DNA of 64,000 nt, taken from the NCBI RefSeq assembly GCF_003850345.1, contig NZ_CP027707.1, positions 4,340,001 to 4,404,000 on the forward strand, in the 5' to 3' direction. The position numbers were made by a program, and so were the translations under genes. This stretch comes from Pseudomonas chlororaphis subsp. piscium. GTDB taxonomy: Bacteria; Pseudomonadota; Gammaproteobacteria; Pseudomonadales; Pseudomonadaceae. The notes beneath the pieces were generated by a model. The model searched no databases. It saw only the letters and a program-made list of their open reading frames with translations, and was not told the origin of the DNA. Positions 1-6,257 of this stretch are shown one piece after another; the stretch's first letter is position 1, and the number at the start of each line of letters is the position of its first letter.

Positions 1-607
1 GATCTGCCCGCGCATCGGCGTGCGCCTGGCGACGCGTTATGCCCCGGCAACCCTGATGGCCGCCGGCCTGACCCTAGTGGGTTGCGGCAACCTGCTCGCG
101 GCCTGGGCCGTGCATGCAGGCGGCTACCTGAACTTCGCCCTGGCCATCGCGGTGACCGGCGCCGGCGCCGGCCTGCTCAACGGCGACACGCAGAAAAACA
201 TCATGACCTGCGTCCCCCGCGACCGCGCCGGCATGGCTTCGGGCCTGAGCACCACCATGCGTTTCAGCGCCATCATGCTGGCCATCGGTGTGTTCGGCGC
301 CCTGCTCGGCAGCCATACCCAGCAACGCCTGCACGCCAGCCTGAACGAGAGCGCCGCGCCATGGCTCGACCAGGCTCAGGCCATCGCCTCACGGGTGGTG
401 GCCGGCGACATGCCCGCGGCCCTGGCGTTGCTGCCCGACTCGGCGAAAGGGCTGGTCGAACCGCTGGCCCGCCAGGCCTTCGTCGACGGCTTCGGCGTGG
501 TGCTCTGGGTGGCCGGCCTCCTGGCGCTGCTGGCGGCGCTGACGGTGGGTACGTTAATGCGCAAGCCCATTCCGCAGCCGCGGCCTTTGACGCTGAGCGT
601 GGAGTAA
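1..607 (+). CDS. MFS transporter, C-terminal part (5' end outside window)
   Basis: The open frame is already in progress at base 2 and ends with TAA at 605-607, so about 200 C-terminal residues are visible. They hold three or four hydrophobic segments, separated by a loop with the sequence RDRAGMASGLSTTMRFSAIM. That loop is typical of 14-helix (DHA2-like) drug:H+ antiporters of the major facilitator superfamily. The tail is a long amphipathic loop, a last helix and a short basic end. The substrate cannot be inferred. An internal ATG at 20 is not the start, because the frame continues upstream without a stop. Confidence 0.75.
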   Translation, partial: ICPRIGVRLATRYAPATLMAAGLTLVGCGNLLAAWAVHAGGYLNFALAIAVTGAGAGLLNGDTQKNIMTCVPRDRAGMASGLSTTMRFSAIMLAIGVFGALLGSHTQQRLHASLNESAAPWLDQAQAIASRVVAGDMPAALALLPDSAKGLVEPLARQAFVDGFGVVLWVAGLLALLAALTVGTLMRKPIPQPRPLTLSVE

Positions 608-1200
608 AAACTCATGGGGTTCGCCGCATCTTCTCAGGTTCAAGGTACGGCAACTCTGTATCAGGCCGGTCGTGATCTGCCCAGCACCAATAAGCCTTCA
701 AGATGCTCTATAACCCCGTTCTTTTGAGGCCAACTGCCAGGCTACTAGATAAATACTTACAACTTGTGAGCCTACCCGCCCTCTTATGGGGCACAGATAA
801 ACTTCCATATAGGAAACAGGCCGCTTTGCTATCCAAACAGAAATAGATAAAGGCGAATTATGAAGGTACGGTTAAATTCATATATTTATCCTCCCGAGCA
901 TTCCTGTAATATTCGTCCACTTAACGTCTTCAGCATCGTCAATGGCAAAGTGCCTGCAGGATTCAAGAGTTACGTTAAATCGGCGCTAGGCATCAAAACA
1001 GCTATTTCCGGGCCTCACCTCGGAAAGTGGCCAGCCAACTATCTCCCGCAAGAAAACAGCCCCTGTTTCATGGTTTTTTCTGGCAACGAGTGGCGCCCAT
1101 CGGCAAGGAGCCTCATCACGGGGGCGGCCCGGCATGCATGCTCCGTCTGGGGTACGGCATGACAGGGTTAGGATTCACATGAATTAGAGGGTGTGCTGAT
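608..1200. other. AT-rich intergenic patch before the wzz-like gene
   Basis: This is nearly 600 bases with clearly lower GC than the rest of the window. The only candidate gene is the 100-codon frame at 860-1162. No rRNA/tRNA-like structure or clear terminator is visible. Local drops in GC are common beside O-antigen chain-length genes and may reflect transfer or a long regulated leader for the downstream gene. Confidence 0.4.
860..1162 (+). CDS. possible small hypothetical protein (100 aa)
   Basis: An ATG at 860 follows AAGGCG at suitable distance and opens a 100-codon frame ending at 1162. The product has no signal peptide, no clear membrane segment and no motif I recognise. It has a mixed composition (rich in Pro, Ser and Lys). 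Codon use is not typical of the neighbouring GC-rich genes, and it lies in the AT-rich patch. It could be a real accessory gene, a decayed gene or chance. Nothing around it besides the downstream wzz-like gene gives a clue. Confidence 0.25.
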   Translation: MKVRLNSYIYPPEHSCNIRPLNVFSIVNGKVPAGFKSYVKSALGIKTAISGPHLGKWPANYLPQENSPCFMVFSGNEWRPSARSLITGAARHACSVWGTA

Positions 1201-2562
1201 TTGAACATTATTCCCCGGCCTCAGATGAATGCTGACGCGGATGAAATTGACCTGTTTGCATTATTCCAATCCGTCTGGCAGCAAAAGAAGCTGGTAATAG
1301 GCTGTACCGTAGCGGTAACGCTGGCAGGCCTGGCTTATGTGCTATTGGCTCCCCGCGTATATGAGGTCAGTAGCGTATTACGCCCAGCCTCACTGAATGA
1401 ACTCGATGCCCTCAATCGCTCGGAAGTCTACAAACTGCCGCCCGCCGATGCCCTGTCCAAGGTCGGCGCCGCGCTTGAGTCCTATGAGACACGACTGGAG
1501 TTCTTCCGCTCTCATCAGGATCTGTTCCAGGCCTTCAAACGCCCAGGACAAACCCTCGAACAAAGCTTCGAGGACTTCAACCGCGACTCGATCAAGCTGG
1601 TTCAGCCAGATCCGAAAAAAGACAACGCCCTGAGCAGTTACATCAGTCTGGAAATGCAATACCCCAAGGATATCGACGGGGTGGCGGTCCTCAACGGTTT
1701 TGTCGAATACGCCATCGATACTGAGCGTGAGCGCATCGGCGCCGACCTCAAGGTTATCGTCAATAACCGGCTCAATGAACTCAAAGGCAAAATTGCCGCG
1801 GCACGCTCCAATTACGAAACCGACAAGGAATCGAAAATTGCGAGCTTGCTCGAAAGCGACAACATCCGCCGTGCGCAACTCGAGGACGAACTCAAGGCCT
1901 TGCGCGGACAGTTGAAAGAACGGCGCAAGGACCGTCTGGCCGAACTGGCCGAAGCGATCGCCATCGCCAAATCGATGGGCATCCGTACCCCGACCACTCC
2001 ATCCTCGATGTCTGACGCCGCCCACGCCGGCTCGGCCCAGGTCATGCGCACCGAGGTCAATACTCAGAAGATCCCGCTGTACTTCATGGGTTACGAAACC
2101 CTCGAGGCGGAACGCGCGGCCTTGCAGAAACGCACCACTGACGATTTCACCGAGAAACGTATCGCCGAAATCGGTAAGGAGCTGCAGATGTTGCAGGTCA
2201 ACCGCCAGGTGCAGGAACTGAACAAGCGCTCCAACGAAGACATTTTCCTGAAGGACGTCTTTCCGCTCAGGGCTGAAGTGGCTCGCCTGCGCGACCTGAA
2301 CATTGATATGGACCGGCTGAAACTGGTCACCATCGATCGTAAGGCCTTGCAACCGGTGAGCCCGATCAAGCCGAAGCCACTGCTGGTCGTCATACTGTCG
2401 CTGGTATTCGGCCTGATACTCGGTGTGGCAATCGCCCTGATCCGCCAGCTCATCCACTCGCATCGTAACCGCACATCGCACCACGATGGCCTGCTAGCAA
2501 CCCCAGTACTGCTGGACCAGTCCGGCAAGGTTCGAGGCAAAGGCGACGACACGCCGCAGTAA
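1201..2562 (+). CDS. Wzz/FepE-type polysaccharide chain-length determinant
   Basis: A 453-residue inner-membrane protein with the Wzz layout. There is a short cytoplasmic N-terminus (IDLFALFQSVWQQKK, about residues 16-30), TM1 at about 31-52, and a long periplasmic region predicted to be coiled coil (about 130-370, many Lys/Glu/Arg heptads). A proline-rich PVSPIKPKP segment then leads into TM2 (about 392-415). The family sets the modal length of O-antigen or related polymers made by Wzy. The length is longer than enterobacterial Wzz (about 330) and fits pseudomonad homologues. I chose the TTG start at 1201 because GAGGG lies just upstream and the next ATG (1225) would cut into the family's N-terminus. 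It is followed by a strong terminator, so it is likely monocistronic. Confidence 0.85.
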   Translation: MNIIPRPQMNADADEIDLFALFQSVWQQKKLVIGCTVAVTLAGLAYVLLAPRVYEVSSVLRPASLNELDALNRSEVYKLPPADALSKVGAALESYETRLEFFRSHQDLFQAFKRPGQTLEQSFEDFNRDSIKLVQPDPKKDNALSSYISLEMQYPKDIDGVAVLNGFVEYAIDTERERIGADLKVIVNNRLNELKGKIAAARSNYETDKESKIASLLESDNIRRAQLEDELKALRGQLKERRKDRLAELAEAIAIAKSMGIRTPTTPSSMSDAAHAGSAQVMRTEVNTQKIPLYFMGYETLEAERAALQKRTTDDFTEKRIAEIGKELQMLQVNRQVQELNKRSNEDIFLKDVFPLRAEVARLRDLNIDMDRLKLVTIDRKALQPVSPIKPKPLLVVILSLVFGLILGVAIALIRQLIHSHRNRTSHHDGLLATPVLLDQSGKVRGKGDDTPQ

Positions 2563-2591
2563 GCCGTTCGACCTGCCAATCTGAAACACCC

Positions 2592-2624
2592 TTTGGGCGA
2601 CCGCAACGGTCGCCCAAATTGTTT
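2592..2624 (+). terminator. intrinsic terminator after the wzz-like gene
   Basis: A perfect 12-bp stem, TTTGGGCGACCG (2592-2603) with CGGTCGCCCAAA (2607-2618), closed by a CAA loop and followed by TTGTTTTC. It lies 30 bases after the stop codon. It could also serve the convergent MerR gene, whose stop is at 2650. Confidence 0.85.
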
Positions 2625-2649
2625 TCAGCACCCGCAAAGGCAGGCCTAC

Positions 2650-3063
2650 TCAGGACTTCCCCCCCTTGATCGACGCCATGACCCGCTCGGCGTTCTCGGA
2701 ACAGTCCATGCCTTCCGGGCTGTTGCGGATGCTGTCGATGATCTCCAGCAGTTGCGCCTTGCTCTGGGCCAGGTGCTGCTGCATTTCCTCGATCTGCCCG
2801 ACCTTGCGCTCCAGGCTTTGCAGCAAGGCCTGATGGTCTACGTCGCTCGACTCGCAGCCCGGCAGCAACTGCTTGAGTTCGTCCAGGCTGAACCCGGCCT
2901 GCTGGGCGCACTGGATGATCTTCAGGGTCTGCAGGATCTGTGGCGGGTAACGGCGATAGCCGTTGGCCTGGCGCTGAACCTGGGGCAGCAGGCCCTGGGC
3001 TTCGTAAAAACGGATGCGCGACGCCGCCAGGCCGCTGAGTTGTGCCAATTCGCCAATGTTCAT
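2650..3063 (-). CDS. MerR-family transcriptional regulator
   Basis: About 137 residues starting MNIGELAQLSG, the usual beginning of MerR winged helices. The DNA-binding region is residues 1-70 (RIRFYEAQGLLP, NGYRRYP), followed by a long dimerisation helix (about 75-120) and a C-terminal tail with Cys in MDCSENAERV. An upstream TTG-type frame extension to 3090 exists, but it would run through the promoter -35 box, so I place the start at 3063. It is divergent from the flavin oxidoreductase at 3142 and probably controls it from the shared 78-bp promoter region. MerR regulators untwist a promoter with an over-long spacer, and such a promoter is visible. The effector is unknown; an electrophile or redox signal would suit the target. 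Confidence 0.85.
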   Translation of the reverse strand: MNIGELAQLSGLAASRIRFYEAQGLLPQVQRQANGYRRYPPQILQTLKIIQCAQQAGFSLDELKQLLPGCESSDVDHQALLQSLERKVGQIEEMQQHLAQSKAQLLEIIDSIRNSPEGMDCSENAERVMASIKGGKS

Positions 3064-3083
3064 TTTCGGCCTCGATAACCTGC

Positions 3084-3114
3084 TTGACATTAAAGTTAAC
3101 TTTAAGCTTAGCCT
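3084..3114 (+). promoter_or_regulatory. MerR-type promoter with 19-bp spacer and palindromic operator
   Basis: TTGACA (3084-3089) and TAGCCT (3109-3114) are separated by 19 bases, longer than the 17 of a normal sigma-70 promoter. The spacer contains the perfect 16-bp palindrome TTAAAGTTAACTTTAA (3090-3105). This is the architecture of MerR/CueR/SoxR-controlled promoters. It reads toward the flavin oxidoreductase gene. Confidence 0.8.
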
Positions 3115-3141
3115 CAGGCATCTATTGATGAGGAGTCAAGC

Positions 3142-4365
3142 ATGTCACCCTTTCAAGCCTTGAATTTGCCTAACGGCCAGACGATCGGCAATCGCATTGC
3201 CAAGGCGGCGATGGAGGAGAACCTCGCCGATCGCCAGCAGGCCCCCTCCGCGGCGTTGATCCGGCTCTACCAGACCTGGGCCGAGGGTGAGGCCGGGCTG
3301 ATCCTCACCGGCAACGTGATGATCGACCGCCGCGCGATGACCGGTCCCGGCGGCGTGGCCCTGGAAGACCAGCAGCACCTGGAGCTGTTCCGCCAGTGGG
3401 CCCGCGCCGGTCGCGCCAAGGGCGGGCAGTTCTGGATGCAGCTCAATCACCCCGGGCGCCAGACCATGGCCAATCTCGGCCAGCAGGCCCTGGCGCCATC
3501 GGCGGTGGCCCTGGACATGGGGCAGTTCTCGAAAATGTTCGCCGAACCCAAGCCCATGAGCGAAGAGGACATCGCCGAGATCATCCGCCGCTTCGCCAAC
3601 AGCGCCTGGCTGGCCGAACAGGCCGGCTTTACCGGGGTGCAGATCCATGCCGCCCACGGCTACCTGATCAGCCAGTTCCTCTCGCCGCTGACCAACCGCC
3701 GCACCGACCAATGGGGCGGCTCGCTGGAGAACCGCGCGCGGCTGCTGGTGGAAGTGATCAAGGCCGTGCGTGAACGGGTTTCCGCGACCTTCTGCGTCTC
3801 GGTCAAGCTCAACTCCGCCGACTTCCAGCGCGGCGGCTTCGATGCCGGCGACGCACGCCAGGTCATCGAGATACTCAACGGCCTGCCGGTGGACCTGCTG
3901 GAGCTGTCCGGTGGCAGCTATGAATCTCCAGCCATGCAGGGCGAAGTGCGCGACGGCCGGACCCTGGCGCGCGAAGCCTACTTCATCGAAATGGCCAGCG
4001 CGCTGGCACCCGTGGCGCAGATGCCGGTGATGGTCACCGGCGGCATCCGCCGCCTGCCGGTGGTGCAGCAGGTGCTGGACAGCGGCATCGCGATGGCCGG
4101 CATCGCCACCGCCCTGGCCCTCGAACCGGCCTTGCCCAGGCTCTGGCGCAGCGGCCAGCAGAGCCACCCGCAACTGCCGCCGTTACGCTGGAAACGCAAG
4201 CCCCTGGCCTCCCTGGCGACCATGGCCATCGTCCGCCTGCAGATACATCGCCTGAGTCGCGGGCGCGCGCCCAAACCTCAAGTACGGCCCTGGCTGGCGC
4301 TGCTGCTCGACCAGTTGAACAGCGCCAGACGCACGCGCCAGTACCGCCGGGCGATGGCCGAATAG
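3142..4365 (+). CDS. NADH:flavin oxidoreductase (Old Yellow Enzyme family)
   Basis: A 407-residue FMN-dependent TIM-barrel enzyme. Family hallmarks are visible: QLNHPGRQ near residue 105, the substrate-binding HAAHGYLISQFLSPLTNRRTDQ region (about 169-190) followed by WGGSLENRARL, and the phosphate-binding VTGGIRR near residue 300. Such enzymes reduce activated C=C bonds using NAD(P)H. The start at 3142 follows GAGGAG. The C-terminus after the barrel (about 345-407) is basic and extends beyond the core fold. It is divergent from a MerR regulator, and its promoter is the long-spacer element between them. The natural substrate is unknown. Confidence 0.85.
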   Translation: MSPFQALNLPNGQTIGNRIAKAAMEENLADRQQAPSAALIRLYQTWAEGEAGLILTGNVMIDRRAMTGPGGVALEDQQHLELFRQWARAGRAKGGQFWMQLNHPGRQTMANLGQQALAPSAVALDMGQFSKMFAEPKPMSEEDIAEIIRRFANSAWLAEQAGFTGVQIHAAHGYLISQFLSPLTNRRTDQWGGSLENRARLLVEVIKAVRERVSATFCVSVKLNSADFQRGGFDAGDARQVIEILNGLPVDLLELSGGSYESPAMQGEVRDGRTLAREAYFIEMASALAPVAQMPVMVTGGIRRLPVVQQVLDSGIAMAGIATALALEPALPRLWRSGQQSHPQLPPLRWKRKPLASLATMAIVRLQIHRLSRGRAPKPQVRPWLALLLDQLNSARRTRQYRRAMAE

Positions 4366-4379
4366 ATACCCGCCAAACC

Positions 4380-4461
4380 TGTAGGAGCGCAGCTTGCGCG
4401 CGATGCAAGCGCTGCGCTGGGTCAGGTGCACCGCTATCGCGGGCAAGCCTCGCTCCTACAG
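4380..4461. repeat. REP pair (two inverted copies)
   Basis: TGTAGGAGCGCAGCTTGCGCGCGA (from 4380) and, inverted, ATCGCGGGCAAGCCTCGCTC plus CTACAG (to 4461) form a REP doublet. The right-hand copy overlaps the end of the chlD frame. The TAG stop of chlD (minus strand, 4458-4456) is the TAG inside the REP's TGTAGGAGCG. Confidence 0.8.
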
Positions 4462-5136
4462 AAGCTGGGGCTGCGAAGGGCTGTCGATATGCTGGTACTG
4501 CGCGTTGAGTTGCTGCGCCAGTTCGCGGGCGCGGCCGAGGCGGATTGGGCCGCGTTCGATATCGATCAACAAGGTTGGGCAACCCAGGTGCGTCAGCGGC
4601 GCCAGGGTTTTCAGCCGGCCGTCGGTGAGCAGCAGCACCCGCTGCTGCTCGGCCGGATAACGTTTCTGTCGGGACACCAGCCACTGCCCCGCTTCGGCCA
4701 GAGCCGCCAGCAACGGCGTGCCGCCGCCTGCTCCCAGTCCGTCGAGCCAGTCGCGCAGATCCTTCGAGGCCTTCAGCCCCTGCACCTGCCAGTTCGGCGT
4801 GCGGCCGCTGGCGGTCAGCAGGGCCAAACGCGCGCGCTGTCGGTAGGCATCGTCGAACAACTGGGCCAACAGGCCCTTGGCATCGCTCAGCGCCTGATGG
4901 CGGCGGGTCGAGGCCGACGCATCGACTATCACCAGCCACAGTTCATGGGGCGAACGGCTGCGCAGGTGCCACAACAAATCGTCGCGCTGACGGGGCCGAC
5001 CGTTGAGCAAGGTACCCGGCCAGTTGATCGAGCCGTGGACGGCGGCGCGGGCCCGGCCTTGCCTGCCCTGGTCCAACCGCCCGGCGCGGGGTTTGGCATT
5101 CGCCCCCGCGTCGGACCGGGGGCGAATGCCTAGGGC
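4456..5136 (-). CDS. chlD: ChlD-like VWA domain, reached from chlI by -1 frameshift (cobaltochelatase medium subunit)
   Basis: This frame encodes a von Willebrand A domain with the MIDAS motif DASAS, the later Thr in GGTPLL and Asp in LLLTDGR. Before it lies the GRARAAVHGSINW segment typical of the ChlD/BchD linker. Taken alone it lacks a usable start: no ATG or GTG precedes the VWA core and the only candidate is a TTG at 5076 without a ribosome-binding site. It is the -1 frame of the upstream chlI gene and is joined to it at the slippery site 5142-5136, giving a fused protein of about 560 residues. With CobN this would be the ATP-dependent cobalt chelatase of B12 synthesis. The stop codon sits inside a REP element. 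Confidence 0.85.
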   Translation of the reverse strand, partial: ALGIRPRSDAGANAKPRAGRLDQGRQGRARAAVHGSINWPGTLLNGRPRQRDDLLWHLRSRSPHELWLVIVDASASTRRHQALSDAKGLLAQLFDDAYRQRARLALLTASGRTPNWQVQGLKASKDLRDWLDGLGAGGGTPLLAALAEAGQWLVSRQKRYPAEQQRVLLLTDGRLKTLAPLTHLGCPTLLIDIERGPIRLGRARELAQQLNAQYQHIDSPSQPQLL

Positions 5137-5142
5137 TTTTTT
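5095..5142 (-). other. programmed -1 ribosomal frameshift signal (slippery heptamer, stop, stem-loop)
   Basis: Read on the minus strand, the chlI frame is CCA AAA AAG CCC TAG. It contains the heptamer A AAA AAG (5142-5136) in the exact phase needed for a -1 slip, and the stop is two codons downstream. Five bases after the heptamer starts a perfect 13-bp stem, GGCATTCGCCCCC (5130-5118) with GGGGGCGAATGCC (5107-5095), and a 10-base loop. After a -1 slip the ribosome reads AAA AAA GCC CTA GGC and continues through the VWA frame. The heptamer is the one used in E. coli dnaX. Confidence 0.88.
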
Positions 5143-6137
5143 GGCCAGCTTGGTACTTCACGTCGGGCGCCGGTGGCCAGCGCCTGGGCCGGCAGCTCGC
5201 CCCACTGGCCCTGGCCTTCGGCGGGGCTGGATTGGGCCGGGGCTGGTGCTTGAGAGGGCTGCGGCTGATGGGCCGCGCTCGGCGGGTTGTCGCGACGGCG
5301 ATGACGCAGGGCGAATTCGGCCACCGCATCGATGTCCTGCTCCTCGATAACCCTGGCTCCGCGCCAGGCCGCATGGGCGCGGGCGGCACGCAGCCAGACC
5401 AGGTCCGCGCGCAGGCCGTCGACGCCGGCGGCGAAACAGCGCTCGGTGATCCGCTCCAGCGCTTGATCGTCCAGGGCAATCTCCGCCAGCAACCCCCGCG
5501 CCTGCTGGCAGCGCTGGCGCAGCGCCTCCTGCTCGGCGGCCCACTGCTGGCAGAAGCCCTGGGGATCGCTGTCGAAATCCAGCCGCCGGCGAATGATCTG
5601 CCCCCGTTCAGTGGGCGGCGTCTGGCCGCTCAGGGCGACATTCAGGCCAAAGCGGTCCAGCAGTTGCGGACGCAACTCGCCCTCTTCCGGGTTCATGGTG
5701 CCGATCAGCACGAACCTGGCCGAATGCCGGTGGGAAATACCGTCGCGCTCGATCAGGTTGGTGCCGCTGGCGGCCACGTCCAGCAGCAGGTCCACCAGAT
5801 GGTCCGGCAGCAGGTTCACTTCATCGACGTAGAGCACCCCGCCATCGGCCTTGGCCAGCACTCCCGGGGAAAACTGCGCCCGCCCCTCGCCCAGGGCCGC
5901 GTCCAGGTCCAGGGTGCCGACCAGGCGTTCTTCGGTCGCGCCCAGGGGCAAGGTGACGAACTGCCCGCTCGCCAGCAGGTCCGCCAGGCCGCGGGCCAGG
6001 GTGGACTTGGCCATGCCCCGCGGCCCTTCGATCAACACGCCGCCGATTTTCGGGTCGATGGCCGTCAGGCACAGCGCCAGTTTCAGGTCATCGGCGCCGA
6101 CCACGGCGGACAGCGGGAAATGTGGGGTATCGCTCAT
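5130..6137 (-). CDS. chlI: ChlI-like AAA+ ATPase (cobaltochelatase small subunit; N-terminal half of frameshift product)
   Basis: 335 residues, AAA+ ATPase of the magnesium-chelatase ChlI/BchI type. Walker A is GPRGMAKST (38-46), Walker B VLYVDEVN (101-108), and sensor region GTMNPEEGELRPQLLDRF follows. The last 50 residues are a Pro/Gln/Ala-rich linker ending WPKKP. The start at 6137 (MSDTPHF) is preferred over the longer open frame, which would begin inside REP-related spacer. With ordinary termination the product is the small chelatase subunit; with a -1 slip at 5142-5136 it becomes the N-terminal part of a ChlI-ChlD fusion. It lies downstream of cobN in the same direction. The gap between them holds a REP. 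Confidence 0.88.
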   Translation of the reverse strand: MSDTPHFPLSAVVGADDLKLALCLTAIDPKIGGVLIEGPRGMAKSTLARGLADLLASGQFVTLPLGATEERLVGTLDLDAALGEGRAQFSPGVLAKADGGVLYVDEVNLLPDHLVDLLLDVAASGTNLIERDGISHRHSARFVLIGTMNPEEGELRPQLLDRFGLNVALSGQTPPTERGQIIRRRLDFDSDPQGFCQQWAAEQEALRQRCQQARGLLAEIALDDQALERITERCFAAGVDGLRADLVWLRAARAHAAWRGARVIEEQDIDAVAEFALRHRRRDNPPSAAHQPQPSQAPAPAQSSPAEGQGQWGELPAQALATGARREVPSWPKKP

Positions 6138-6184
6138 GTCGGTTCTCGGTTGGGTCGAGTCGGGTATTGGCTGGCAAGCCCTCA

Positions 6185-6210
6185 TCGCGGGCAAGCCTCG
6201 CTCCTACAGA
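6185..6210. repeat. REP element, single copy
   Basis: ATCGCGGGCAAGCCTCGCTC followed by CTACAG, a single REP half in the 120-bp gap between chlI and cobN. It is identical in core to the right-hand copy at 4432-4461. REPs inside operons can stabilise upstream mRNA. Confidence 0.75.
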
Positions 6211-6257
6211 GGCGCGGTGCTTTTTGCCGGCGATCGAGGAGGCAGTCCTCGCGCGCG

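Noticed and set aside
4456..5076. Independent translation of chlD from a TTG at 5076
   Set aside because: No ribosome-binding site, and it would drop the conserved linker start. The frameshift signal explains the frame better.
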